A stretch of DNA of 64,000 nucleotides from Candidatus Nanoarchaeia archaeon (GCA_028716945.1 JAQUOT010000001.1:62001-126000); one strand, 5' to 3'; counted from the first letter of the stretch, positions 1 to 8,580 are shown. A program made the numbers and translations. The notes: a model not told the origin generated them from the sequence alone.

Positions 1-271
1 TCAACAAAGCAAAAAACATCAAATATTTTCCTTTTTCCCCAAGATATTTATTAGCATAACCAGTTAACTGATGTTTTCCTTTTGTTCTTAAAACAACTTC
101 TCCTAAATAAAAATTAAGTATTAAAATTAAAATTCCTATTAAAATTATATCAACTAAACCTGTAAAAAATCCTGCTTTCGCAACAACATAAGGTATTCCA
201 AGAACTCCAGCTCCAATAACGCAACCAGTTATAGTTGCTATTGCTTCGAGTAATAAAGTCTTATCCTTCAA
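1..271 (-). CDS. Amino-acid permease, N-terminal part (gene runs off the window)
   Basis: About 90 N-terminal residues are visible. The glycine-rich first helix, with GCVIGAGVLGIPYVVAKAG, is typical of the aromatic amino-acid permease/AAAP group, which are proton- or sodium-coupled amino-acid importers of the cytoplasmic membrane. A second hydrophobic segment follows. The likely start is TTG at 271, preceded after 5 nt by GAGGTG; no in-frame ATG sits nearby. The gene is divergent from the DedA gene. The substrate cannot be told from this fragment. Confidence 0.7.
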   Translation of the reverse strand, partial: MKDKTLLLEAIATITGCVIGAGVLGIPYVVAKAGFFTGLVDIILIGILILILNFYLGEVVLRTKGKHQLTGYANKYLGEKGKYLMFFALL

Positions 272-413
272 TATAACACCTCTTTAAGATTTAATTGGTT
301 TAAATTGTTTATAAAAGTTTTGTTAGAATAAAATAGAGATAATCACCTCTTTTTTACACCTCTCAAGACAATAAGTCAATTTTTACAGTTTATAAACATT
401 TTGATAGCATAAA

Positions 414-421
414 TTTATATA
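414..421 (+). promoter_or_regulatory. TATA box of the DedA gene
   Basis: TTTATATA lies about 25 bases before the ATG at 443, the archaeal TATA-to-start distance, so the message is probably leaderless. Confidence 0.5.
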
Positions 422-442
422 TTTATAGGAAAAGATAGTACT

Positions 443-1117
443 ATGATAATTTCACAGATTATTAATTTTGTATTACATATGGATGATAGTTTAATTGTAT
501 GGACATTTAAATATGGAACATTCATTTATGGTTTATTATTTTTGATAATATTAGGAACAGGATTTGTATTTACTCCATTTTTACCAGGAGATTCTTTAAT
601 ATTTGCCGCAGGAACATTAGCAGCACAAGGAGTTTTGAATCCTTTTTATTTAGTTATTGTATTAACTTTAGCCGCAGTTCTTGGAGATATAATAAATTAT
701 TATCTTGGAAAACATGTAGGAAATTTATTAATAAGAAAAAAGTATGTTAAACAAGAACATATTGATAAAACTCATCATTTTTATGAAAAATATGGTGGAA
801 AAACAATTATAATTGCTAGATTTGTTCCAATTGTAAGAACTTTTGCTCCTTTTGTTGCAGGTATAGCAAAAATGAAATATTCTAGATTTAGTTTTTATAA
901 TATAACTGGAGCTGCAATGTGGGCAACTGGTTTTGTTTCTTTAGGTTATTTCTTTGGTAATTTGCCTTTTGTAAGAGAAAATTATAGTGTAGTAATTGTT
1001 GGAATAATTTTTGTTTCTTTACTTCCTGTAATAATAGAGGGACTAAGACACCATATTAAAAAAAGAAATAAACCAGAAAATATAGCTGAACTATCTAAAC
1101 TAGTTAATAAAAATTAA
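443..1117 (+). CDS. DedA/SNARE-associated family membrane protein
   Basis: A 224-residue polytopic membrane protein. Family hallmarks are visible: the PFLPGDSLIFAAG segment (about residues 46-58), the GD...Y..GK..G stretch after the second helix, and RFVPIVRTFAPFVAG (about 129-143) before the C-terminal helices. DedA proteins are linked to lipid transbilayer movement (polyprenyl-phosphate or phospholipid scrambling) and membrane-potential homeostasis; the substrate here is unknown. It ends tail-to-tail with the thioredoxin/CcdA gene, with stop codons overlapping by 4 nt. Confidence 0.85.
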   Translation: MIISQIINFVLHMDDSLIVWTFKYGTFIYGLLFLIILGTGFVFTPFLPGDSLIFAAGTLAAQGVLNPFYLVIVLTLAAVLGDIINYYLGKHVGNLLIRKKYVKQEHIDKTHHFYEKYGGKTIIIARFVPIVRTFAPFVAGIAKMKYSRFSFYNITGAAMWATGFVSLGYFFGNLPFVRENYSVVIVGIIFVSLLPVIIEGLRHHIKKRNKPENIAELSKLVNKN

Positions 1118-2193
1118 AGCCACCCAAAAATAACACTAGCTAACATTACAATACCTAAAAGTAAAATAATTGAACCCGTAATTAAATGTAAAGTTCTTAA
1201 TTTTCTTGTTCTCCATTCTTCTGCTTTTTCTGTTGTAGTAATTCCAAAATAAACTGCAAGAGTAATGATTAACATAGGTAAAACAAATATTAAATTATAT
1301 AACAATAATAAAGGAACCGCATTTGCTCTTGTTGCTGCTTTAGCTAATAAACCTAATATAACAATGTAAGGACCAGAAGTACAAGGTAATAAAAATAAAC
1401 TTACTAAAATCCCTATACCGAAAGCACCAGGAACAGAAGCTACACTTTTAACAAGAGATTTCATTCTTGGTCTCCAAGACAAAGGAACTTCCATAATAAA
1501 CCATTTACCATACCACAAATAATCTTTCAAATTAAATAATCCAACTAAAATTGCTAAAATAGAAACTACAATGTAAATTATATGAATAATTCCTGAATAT
1601 TGTATTGCTGAATATAAACCAAAACCCATTAATAAATAAGAAATGAATATAGCTGCACTAAAAGCAAGACCTGCAAACAAAGCTTTTTTCTTGTTTCCTG
1701 CAACTAAAATGGTTGTTAATAAAATTATTAATACTGCAAATTCACATGGATTAATTGAATCAACTGCCGCAGCAGAAATTACAGCAGGGATTGTTAATTT
1801 ATCCCATATTCCTGTTTGTTGCTCTTGTTTTATTTCACATTTTTCTAGAGAACATTTTTGTATTTGTTCTATTATTCCATCTTTAACTTCTTGAGATTCT
1901 CCTACAAAGAATTTATCTCCAATGAAAATTGTTGGAACACCCTCAACTTTAGTTCCATACGCTGTTGCTAATTGTTGTAAATATTCTCTATCTTTTTCAT
2001 TGAAATAAATCTCAAAGGTTTTAACATTTAAATTAGAATATTCTTTTTGTGTATCTTCTAAAAAGGTTTCCATAGCTGCACAGTGTGGACAACCTCTTCC
2101 ATAAAAGAAATAAACATCAACTTGTTCTGCTGCATAAATTATCGGACTAAGCAAAAGTACAAATAAAATTATAGATAATAATATTTTTTTCAT
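1114..2193 (-). CDS. Exported thioredoxin domain fused to CcdA/DsbD-type membrane domain
   Basis: 359 residues with the chosen start. A signal peptide/first helix (MKKILLSIILF...) is followed by a thioredoxin-like domain outside the membrane with the redox motif CPHC and the cis-Pro region GVPTIF. About six membrane helices of the CcdA/DsbD type follow, carrying the paired motifs INPCEF and LPCTSGPY. CcdA passes electrons from cytoplasmic thioredoxin to the outside, so the protein should supply reductant to exported cysteines. A longer reading frame begins at 2253, but ATG 2193 lies just after the preceding gene's stop and begins a clean signal peptide. It is the last gene of the iorA-iorB operon; a link to IOR is not obvious. 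Confidence 0.85.
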   Translation of the reverse strand: MKKILLSIILFVLLLSPIIYAAEQVDVYFFYGRGCPHCAAMETFLEDTQKEYSNLNVKTFEIYFNEKDREYLQQLATAYGTKVEGVPTIFIGDKFFVGESQEVKDGIIEQIQKCSLEKCEIKQEQQTGIWDKLTIPAVISAAAVDSINPCEFAVLIILLTTILVAGNKKKALFAGLAFSAAIFISYLLMGFGLYSAIQYSGIIHIIYIVVSILAILVGLFNLKDYLWYGKWFIMEVPLSWRPRMKSLVKSVASVPGAFGIGILVSLFLLPCTSGPYIVILGLLAKAATRANAVPLLLLYNLIFVLPMLIITLAVYFGITTTEKAEEWRTRKLRTLHLITGSIILLLGIVMLASVIFGWL

Positions 2194-2195
2194 TT

Positions 2196-2663
2196 TCAAA
2201 ACAATTGTATTAAATAACTTAAATATAAAACTATGCCTGCCCCTATCAAACACCCAGCCATTTTTCCTATTGCTGAACTTAATATAGTCCTTTTTTCAGA
2301 GATTTTATTTTTTCTTAAAGTTTCTGCAGCAAATCCTTCAAAAATACCAGCTATTCCATCAGTTATTGAATTTCCAACTACTCCCCCAATAATAGCTCCA
2401 ACAACCCCTGCTATATTTGCTCCAACTAAAGCAAAAATTGCTAAAATCCCATTATCAATTAACCCAAAAACAATATCTGGCCAAACATTTTTTATTTTTA
2501 CATTAAATAGTTTTAAACTTAATAAACATAAAATCCCTAATCCAATTAAAATTAAACCTATCCATCTATCATTATACACAAAATAAGCACTCACTGCACC
2601 AATAATAATACATAAAACAAGAATATTAATTAATACCGGAAGGAAATGGTTTTTGTTTTTCAT
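2196..2663 (-). CDS. Glycine-rich small membrane protein, unknown function
   Basis: 155 residues with four or five predicted membrane helices. The central region has repeated GxxxG-like packing (GVVGAIIGGVVGNSITDG, about residues 84-101), and a short charged loop (RKNKISEKR) precedes the last helix pair. It does not match a family I can name. It overlaps the end of iorB by 4 nt (ATGA), so it is translationally coupled, and the thioredoxin/CcdA gene starts right after it. Confidence 0.7.
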   Translation of the reverse strand: MKNKNHFLPVLINILVLCIIIGAVSAYFVYNDRWIGLILIGLGILCLLSLKLFNVKIKNVWPDIVFGLIDNGILAIFALVGANIAGVVGAIIGGVVGNSITDGIAGIFEGFAAETLRKNKISEKRTILSSAIGKMAGCLIGAGIVLYLSYLIQLF

Positions 2664-3229
2664 TTTAGAGCTTCGTTGAATACTTTTTTATTGCTTTCTA
2701 TGAATTCAGGTCTTATTTTGTCTGTTATTGATTTCCAAATTTTGTCTTTATTCAAGATTAAAATATTTTTCTTTAAAGCATAACCCAAAATATAAGTATT
2801 TGCATCCATAATATTTCCTGTTAGTTTTTCAACTATATCGTCTGCTTTTACAATTTCTATTTTCTTAGAGAATTTTTTAATTTTTGTTATTAAACTTTCT
2901 GGAGAAAGTTCTTCAACCAGATAAGGTTTTGAAGTTTTATAATTAATTAAAATAGTTGTGTTTGGATTAGCCCAATAACAAGCCCTTAATGCTTCTAAAG
3001 GATCTAAAGCAATTATTAAATCAGCACTTCCAACCAAAATTAATTCAGAATTTATTTTTTTATCAGAAATTCTTATATGACATTGTAAAGATCCACCTCT
3101 TTGTGCTAGTCCATGTAATTCTGTTTGTGAAATATTATATCCTTGACTTAAAGCAGCTTTTGCAATTACTTCTGCAATTGTTAAAACTCCTTGTCCTCCA
3201 TATCCTGTTATTATTATATCTGATTTCAT
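2660..3229 (-). CDS. iorB: Indolepyruvate:ferredoxin oxidoreductase, beta subunit
   Basis: 189 residues, the normal length for IorB, the gamma-domain subunit of 2-oxoacid:ferredoxin oxidoreductases. The N-terminal GYGGQGVLTIAEVIAKAA motif and the TELHGLAQRGGSLQCHIRI segment are diagnostic. With IorA it oxidatively decarboxylates aryl pyruvates to aryl-acetyl-CoA and reduces ferredoxin in the cytoplasm, in aromatic amino-acid catabolism. It overlaps the end of iorA by 4 nt, as expected for subunits made in equal amounts. Confidence 0.92.
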   Translation of the reverse strand: MKSDIIITGYGGQGVLTIAEVIAKAALSQGYNISQTELHGLAQRGGSLQCHIRISDKKINSELILVGSADLIIALDPLEALRACYWANPNTTILINYKTSKPYLVEELSPESLITKIKKFSKKIEIVKADDIVEKLTGNIMDANTYILGYALKKNILILNKDKIWKSITDKIRPEFIESNKKVFNEALK

Positions 3230-5043
3230 TGTGTTTTTATTTTTATTGAACTAGGTGCTAATTGCTTGCAAACAGTACAACCCCAACATAAATTTGCATC
3301 GATTGAATATTTTCCATTTTCTTTGAAAATTGCTGGACATTTAAAATTGTCAAGCTCTTTTAAATCAGGATTTTGCTGATAAACTTCAAATCTGAAATAA
3401 TTTTTCTTTTCTTTTGCTAATCTTCTCAAATAAGCTAACTTACACTCTCCTTTAGCAATCAAAACAGAAACTCCTTTTTTTGAGTATAAATCTTTTACAG
3501 TTTCTAGCAATTCATTCATATTGTATACATTTGCACTTGCGTAATTATCAACTTGACAAGCTTTAACAATTTCTGCTATATCAATTATCTTTGCTTCTTC
3601 TGTTGCATTTCTTCCTGTTGTTAATGTAGGTTGATGACCTGTCATTGCAGTCCATCTATTATCTAAAATAACTAGTAAAATATCTGATTTGTTATAAACT
3701 AGATTTAATAATGCTGGAACACCTGCATGGAAAAATGTTGAATCTCCGATAAAAGCAACTGTTTTTTTATTTGTAGACTTTGAAACTCCATGCGCTAAAC
3801 TTATTCCTGCACCCATGCTTACAATTATATCTTCTATTTTTTCTGGTTTCCAGGAACCTAATAAATAACAACCAATATCTCCTAATTTTGGAGCATCTGG
3901 AATTATTTTTCTTATAGCATAAAATGTAGCTCTATGAGGACACCCTGCACATAAAAATGGAATTCTTGGTTCTATTTCTGTATTATTATATTGTTTACCT
4001 ATATTTTCTATGTCTTTTGGGAATTTTTTATTTAATATTTTAGATATTCCATGTAAAACAATTTCAGTATTATATTCTCCAACAGAAGATAAAAAATCCT
4101 TACCATGAACTTCCAAATTATTTGTTAAACATTTTACTTCGTTTTCAATTATAGGATCAACTTCTTCTATAACTAAAACTTTTTTTAATTTTTTACAAAA
4201 ATTCTTTATTTTTTCATCAGGCAGAGGATAACTCATTCCTATTTTTAATAAAGGCAATTTAATTTTTAAATCATCAAAAACTTCTTTTACATATCTGTAA
4301 GAAACTCCAGAAGTAATAATTCCTATATTTCCTGTTCCTGATTCAGTAAAATTTAATTCAGATTTTTCAGATAATTTCTTTAATAATTCTATTTTATTTA
4401 ATAATTTTTCATGACCTAAAACAGTATGACTGCAAGAACCTTCATAATTTATTGGTTTTTCAAATCTGCCAATAGAATTTATTTTTGGTATTTTAGACAA
4501 ATTAATTATTGATCTTGTATAGCAAACTCTTGTTGTTAATCTTATTATAACTGGGATTTTATATTTCCAAGCAATTTCAAATGCTTTTTTTGTTACATCC
4601 ATTGTTTCTTCAGGAGAACTTGGTTCTAACATAGGAATATAACCCATCTTAGAATACCATCTTGTATCTTGTTCTGTTTCAATAGAACTAAAACATCCTG
4701 GATCATCTGCTACAACAACAACCAAAGGACATTCTAAATAAGTTAAAGGTAATAATGAATCTGAAACTACATTTAAACCATAATGTTTCATTGCAGTTAT
4801 TGATTTTACTCCAGAAAATGCTGCACCTGCTGCTGCCTCTAAAGCAACTTTTTCATTAGTAGACCATTCAAAATATAATCCTGTTTCTTTTGATATTTCT
4901 GCTAATACAGTACCTATTTCAGAAGCAGGAGTTCCTGGATATGAAGCCGAAAAGCCTACACCAGACTCTAAACAGGCTCTTACAACAGCTTCATTACCAA
5001 ACAATAAAGTTCTTTTTTCTTTAGATAAAACTTCTTTTGACAT
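3226..5043 (-). CDS. iorA: Indolepyruvate:ferredoxin oxidoreductase, alpha subunit, with one iron-sulfur cluster missing
   Basis: 605 residues. N-terminal pyrimidine-type and transketolase C-like domains are followed by the ThDP-binding domain with GDSTFFHAGVPALLN and ILDNRWTAMTGHQP. The usual C-terminal 2[4Fe-4S] ferredoxin domain is altered. Only Cys569 (CPAI), Cys586, Cys589 and Cys592 (CWGCTVC) remain; the first CxxCxxC is absent and the last Cys of the second motif is Ala596. By the cross-ligation rule of bacterial-type ferredoxins, these four cysteines make exactly one complete cluster, so one cluster is lost cleanly. Start ATG 5043 follows a TATA-like element. The gene heads a four-gene operon. 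Confidence 0.92.
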   Translation of the reverse strand: MSKEVLSKEKRTLLFGNEAVVRACLESGVGFSASYPGTPASEIGTVLAEISKETGLYFEWSTNEKVALEAAAGAAFSGVKSITAMKHYGLNVVSDSLLPLTYLECPLVVVVADDPGCFSSIETEQDTRWYSKMGYIPMLEPSSPEETMDVTKKAFEIAWKYKIPVIIRLTTRVCYTRSIINLSKIPKINSIGRFEKPINYEGSCSHTVLGHEKLLNKIELLKKLSEKSELNFTESGTGNIGIITSGVSYRYVKEVFDDLKIKLPLLKIGMSYPLPDEKIKNFCKKLKKVLVIEEVDPIIENEVKCLTNNLEVHGKDFLSSVGEYNTEIVLHGISKILNKKFPKDIENIGKQYNNTEIEPRIPFLCAGCPHRATFYAIRKIIPDAPKLGDIGCYLLGSWKPEKIEDIIVSMGAGISLAHGVSKSTNKKTVAFIGDSTFFHAGVPALLNLVYNKSDILLVILDNRWTAMTGHQPTLTTGRNATEEAKIIDIAEIVKACQVDNYASANVYNMNELLETVKDLYSKKGVSVLIAKGECKLAYLRRLAKEKKNYFRFEVYQQNPDLKELDNFKCPAIFKENGKYSIDANLCWGCTVCKQLAPSSIKIKTQ

Positions 5044-5083
5044 TAGTAATATTCTCTTTTTAATAATTTAAATGCTTTGTGAT

Positions 5084-5419
5084 TTATAATTCAATGAGTA
5101 TAAGGCTTAAAATACCCAAACTTATACCTATTTTGTTTATTAATGATAAATTTTCCTTAAAAAATATAACCCCCACTAAAACAATTGCTATAAGATTTAA
5201 AATTGTAAAAATAGATATCGCCTTTGATAAATATTCATATTTTAAAGATATTGCCCAAAAAACAGTACCTATAAAGTAAATTATTAAACCAACTATTAAT
5301 AAAACATTTTTATTTTCTAAAGCAAATTTTTTGAAGAATATATCCCCTATAACCTCTAAGGTTACGGCTAAAATAATTAATCCAAAGAACATAAACTTTA
5401 CAAATAATTCTGAATTCAT
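5084..5419 (-). CDS. Small multidrug resistance (SMR/EmrE-like) membrane protein
   Basis: 111 residues with four predicted helices, the size of EmrE. The first helix carries TLEVIGDIFFKKFA, matching the EmrE AEVIGTTLMKF segment including the essential membrane Glu. The last helices carry a loop like EmrE's (FFKENLSLINKIG versus FFGQRLDLPAIIG). SMR proteins form dimers and exchange protons for hydrophobic cations, guanidinium or lipid-linked sugars (ArnE/F type). The substrate is unknown. It lies 40 nt upstream of iorA on the same strand, so it may share its transcript. Confidence 0.75.
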   Translation of the reverse strand: MNSELFVKFMFFGLIILAVTLEVIGDIFFKKFALENKNVLLIVGLIIYFIGTVFWAISLKYEYLSKAISIFTILNLIAIVLVGVIFFKENLSLINKIGISLGILSLILIEL

Positions 5420-5472
5420 AATATAATTTATTAACTCAAATTTAAAAGGTTTATGATTTTATTGTATAGAGG

Positions 5473-6456
5473 TTAATTTGCACTAGAATAAATAGTATCA
5501 AATCTTTTTAAGAATTTCTCAGCAAGTTCTGGAGAATGAATTATTAGTATATTCTCATCATTTGCATTATTTCCCGAAGCAGTGGGATTATAACTCCCAG
5601 TTATTACAATTTTTCTGTCAATTATCCACACTTTATCATGAAGTAAATAAGGATTTGAATCTGTTTTTATATCGATTCCATTTTCTTTTAAAAATTTGTA
5701 CTTTTCATACTGCATATTTATTCTTTGTTTCTCAACAACCAGTTTAATATCAAGATTTTTCTTTTCAACTAATTTTTCTGCAATATAACTATCTGTAAAG
5801 GAAAATAATAATCCATAAATACTTGAATTTGCTTTATCCATTTGTTCTAAAACGTGTTTTTGGCAAGAATCCTCTGGGCAAAAGTAATTTTCTATTAAAA
5901 TATCTCCATATTGTACTTTTGGATATCTTACTTTAGCTCCAGAACCAAATATTCCAAAAAATAATTCTTCAAACTCATCCCTGTAATTCTGAGATAGATA
6001 ATCTGATTGAATTACTATTAAATTATTATAATCCTTGAATAAACTATTTGTTTTTGGATTAAAAGAACCTGAAGAAAAGGTATTATTTGAATAAATGCAA
6101 AATTTATCATGCATTAGCGCTTTGTTAGTATCAAATTTGTGTGCTAAGCTAACTTTACTATGATCATTAGTAACTAATCTATAATTTTTCTTAGATAATT
6201 CACTAACCATATTTTTCAAATCAATATCATAAAAAGCACAATCCGGATTTTCTGTATCTTTTATCAAATCTGCATGAATTTTACCACAATCATCAGTCTC
6301 ACAGAAATAAACTTGCATAGACTTATAATCTTCTTGTATTATTTTTGGTTGCTCGAGAACAGCCATAGGAGAAATATTCTTCTGGCTATAACCAATTAAA
6401 CCTGCTCCTATTAAAAAAGCAAACAACACAAGTTTCATCAGAGTTTTATTTCTCAT
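5473..6456 (-). CDS. Exported or membrane-anchored phospholipase D-like protein (two HKD half-sites)
   Basis: 327 residues. An N-terminal hydrophobic segment (about residues 7-23) acts as signal or anchor. Two PLD repeats follow: HDKFCIYSN...GSFNP beginning at His116, and HDKVWIID...GSYNP beginning at His273. Both have H-x-K and GS-x-N. The first has Asn rather than Asp at the motif's sixth position. Each half also has a paired-cysteine segment (FCETDDC near 51, FCPEDSC near 190), suggesting matching disulfides. The superfamily includes nucleases, phospholipases and cardiolipin synthases. The small size, twin PLDc_2-type repeats and likely external location point to a nuclease or lipase acting outside the cell; the exact substrate is unknown. 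Confidence 0.8.
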   Translation of the reverse strand: MRNKTLMKLVLFAFLIGAGLIGYSQKNISPMAVLEQPKIIQEDYKSMQVYFCETDDCGKIHADLIKDTENPDCAFYDIDLKNMVSELSKKNYRLVTNDHSKVSLAHKFDTNKALMHDKFCIYSNNTFSSGSFNPKTNSLFKDYNNLIVIQSDYLSQNYRDEFEELFFGIFGSGAKVRYPKVQYGDILIENYFCPEDSCQKHVLEQMDKANSSIYGLLFSFTDSYIAEKLVEKKNLDIKLVVEKQRINMQYEKYKFLKENGIDIKTDSNPYLLHDKVWIIDRKIVITGSYNPTASGNNANDENILIIHSPELAEKFLKRFDTIYSSAN

Positions 6457-6516
6457 GTCATTAACTTAATCTTTTGATTTAAATAATTTTATATATTAGA
6501 AAACATTAGTAAAGAT

Positions 6517-6651
6517 ATGTCAGATTACGAAAATGCTAGTTATAGAAAATCAAGAAAAGAAAAAAGAAACAAAAGAAGATATAATCCTTATAAGCACGGT
6601 GGAAAGTTTAGAACCACAAATATAACTAATTCTGCTACAAAAAAAGAATAA
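6517..6651 (+). CDS. Small, highly basic protein (44 aa), unknown function
   Basis: Reads MSDYENASYRKSRKEKRNKR and continues with RYNPYKHGG and a Thr/Asn-rich tail ending in KKE. About one third of residues are Lys or Arg, which suggests nucleic-acid or ribosome binding. An AT-rich TATA-like element (around 6488-6496) lies about 25 bases upstream of the ATG, so a leaderless message is plausible. It sits alone on the plus strand between two minus-strand genes, and its stop abuts the end of the next gene. Confidence 0.5.
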   Translation: MSDYENASYRKSRKEKRNKRRYNPYKHGGKFRTTNITNSATKKE

Positions 6652-7365
6652 TTAAAACAATAAAAATATAAGTCCTGCTAAAATTAAGCCATTACCAAGA
6701 TCTGCTATTGCAGTTGCTAAAGGAACAAGGAAATTATTAGGATCTTCTTGCTTTCTAAAATAATATCTTCCTGCAAATATTGCAATTGCAAATAGGATAT
6801 TAACCAAAATAAAAACGTCTAATAAAACAATACCATAAATTTTTAATGCAATTGTTGTAGTAACTATATACTTTGAAAAATGAGATAAAATTATAGCTAC
6901 TGTTGAACTTAATGCACCTGTTCCCAAGGCAATAGTTACTATCTGATAATATAATCTTCTAAGTTCTTTATTTGTCCACCATCCATCTTTTACTTTTCCT
7001 TGATGGAGCATAGTTCCAAATTTAGATGAAATAATCGAACCATAATCACCTATCATATCATTTAAAGTAGGATATAATATTACAAAAGGAATTATAATTA
7101 TAAAAATTTGTTTCATTTCTTCTAAAGCAATTCCACCAAAAGCACTCATCAAAGTTGCCAAAAGAAGTATGAGAATACTTTCTCTTATAATTACATGACT
7201 CACATGTGAATGAGAACCATATTCTTTAATATAAAAAAGAGTTTTATGGGATATTCCATGTTTCTTATGAATATGATGTAATAAAGGGTGATGTTTATGT
7301 CTTTTAATTTTTATTAAACGCCTTAGTTCTCTTTTCAATTTGTGATTTTTGGTGTGATTAATCAT
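6652..7365 (-). CDS. MgtE/SLC41-type membrane domain protein with basic, His-rich N-terminus
   Basis: 237 residues. The first 55 or so are cytoplasmic, strongly basic and His-rich (HKHHPLLHHIHKKHG). About five membrane helices follow, with ILYPTLNDMIGDYGSIISSKF, matching the region of MgtE-family divalent-cation channels that carries the conserved N/G-rich motif, and a C-terminal ATAIADLGNGLILAG helix. Archaea often encode MgtE membrane halves as separate subunits. This gene overlaps the preceding half gene by 4 nt, so the two probably form a heteromeric Mg2+ or other divalent-cation transporter. The His-rich tail may be a metal sensor (inference). Confidence 0.75.
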   Translation of the reverse strand: MINHTKNHKLKRELRRLIKIKRHKHHPLLHHIHKKHGISHKTLFYIKEYGSHSHVSHVIIRESILILLLATLMSAFGGIALEEMKQIFIIIIPFVILYPTLNDMIGDYGSIISSKFGTMLHQGKVKDGWWTNKELRRLYYQIVTIALGTGALSSTVAIILSHFSKYIVTTTIALKIYGIVLLDVFILVNILFAIAIFAGRYYFRKQEDPNNFLVPLATAIADLGNGLILAGLIFLLF

Positions 7366-7910
7366 AGTATAAATAATGTAATAAGCAACGAAATAACGCT
7401 TATTATGTCTCCTGTAGAGGTTATGAATGGACCCATGATATTATTTGGATCATAACCTCGTTTAAACAAAGCCAAAGTTGTAAATAAAGTCAAAGGTAAT
7501 TCGATTAAATTTGCAAAAATTCCAGCAATAAGAGGAATCAAAATTATTTTGGGCATGAAGATTTTCAAGATGAAATAATTAAATCCGAATGCAACCAAGC
7601 CAAGAACTAATGAAACCATAATTCCCAGAAGAAATGCTGCAATTAAATTTCCTTTTATTATTTTAGTTTTTGTATGTTTTGGATTGATAATATGTAAAAA
7701 TAATCCTGCACTCAATCTAGAAGCAAATGAACCATCTATACTATTTCTCATTTCTAGTAAACCAGGTATAAGGATAAGCATTCCAGGAATTAAAAATACT
7801 TTATCAGTATATATTGCTAACATTGTTCCTGCAATTAATCCACCAATTACAGAAACTAATTGTACGCCTACTATTTCAAAAAAATCTTTATTAAATATAC
7901 TACCTTTCAT
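7362..7910 (-). CDS. MgtE/SLC41-type membrane domain protein (partner half)
   Basis: 182 residues, about five membrane helices, no soluble N-terminal domain. LILIPGLLEMRNSIDGSFASRLSAGL corresponds position by position to LYPTLNDMIGDYGSIISSKFG of the partner, and STGDIISVISLLITLF to the partner's last helix. It therefore looks like the second half of a split divalent-cation transporter related to MgtE. Its stop overlaps the partner's start (ATGA). A ribosome site GGTGAT lies just before the ATG at 7910. Confidence 0.75.
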   Translation of the reverse strand: MKGSIFNKDFFEIVGVQLVSVIGGLIAGTMLAIYTDKVFLIPGMLILIPGLLEMRNSIDGSFASRLSAGLFLHIINPKHTKTKIIKGNLIAAFLLGIMVSLVLGLVAFGFNYFILKIFMPKIILIPLIAGIFANLIELPLTLFTTLALFKRGYDPNNIMGPFITSTGDIISVISLLITLFIL

Positions 7911-7914
7911 TATA

Positions 7915-8580
7915 TCACCATAAATAAGGGATTATCCTATATTTTACTTTTTTCATATATTCTTTATAACCTTTTAAATCTCTTGTTAAAACTTTTTCTT
8001 CGTTTAAAGTTCTAAAGATTATTACAAAAATCATCGGGATTGAAAAAATTGATGCGTAATAAGATCCAAGAGTTAAAGGCATAAATAAATACATTAAAAT
8101 TACTCCCAAATACATTGGATGTCTTATTATTGCATAAGGTCCTGTACTGACTAATTTTTGTTTTTTATAAACTTCTACTGTTCTTGAAGTAAAACTATTT
8201 TCTTTAAAAACAAAAAATACTATTGAATATCCTATTAATACAATAATTGCTGAAATAATAACTAAAAACACTGGAACATTTGACCAATGATATCTATAAT
8301 CAAATCCAGGAATTAAAAAACCGATAAAGAAAACAAAAGTTGATATTTTAATAAGCCATTTTTGCTGAACTTCTTTTTCTTTGAATTTTAATCTTCTTTC
8401 TAAAAGTCTTGGATCGTGTTTTAAAAAATAAAATACAACAAAAAGACAAGGAATAAATAAAATAGCTATGAATAACCAACCTTGCCAATAACTAAAAGAA
8501 CCTGCTGGTAAAAATAACATTAATCCTATAACTAAAAGCGATGATAAGAATAATAAAAATGCTTTCCTCTTTAATTTCAT
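7915..8580 (-). CDS. Membrane methyltransferase of the isoprenylcysteine carboxyl methyltransferase (ICMT/PEMT-like) family
   Basis: 221 residues, about five helices. The C-terminal signature GPYAIIRHPMYLGVILMY (about residues 148-165) followed by NEEKVL and Y..Y...V.Y.I.P is the S-adenosylmethionine and substrate-binding region of the ICMT/phospholipid methyltransferase superfamily. Microbial members methylate lipids or small hydrophobic substrates; the target is not deducible. It lies 4 nt upstream of the MgtE-like pair and probably shares their transcript. Confidence 0.8.
   Translation of the reverse strand: MKLKRKAFLLFLSSLLVIGLMLFLPAGSFSYWQGWLFIAILFIPCLFVVFYFLKHDPRLLERRLKFKEKEVQQKWLIKISTFVFFIGFLIPGFDYRYHWSNVPVFLVIISAIIVLIGYSIVFFVFKENSFTSRTVEVYKKQKLVSTGPYAIIRHPMYLGVILMYLFMPLTLGSYYASIFSIPMIFVIIFRTLNEEKVLTRDLKGYKEYMKKVKYRIIPYLW

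Noticed and set aside
2233-2586. A 117-codon plus-strand ORF opposite the small membrane protein
   Set aside because: It is the antisense of a membrane protein in a four-gene operon with coupled starts. Low-complexity Pro/Ile/Ala content, no start signals.
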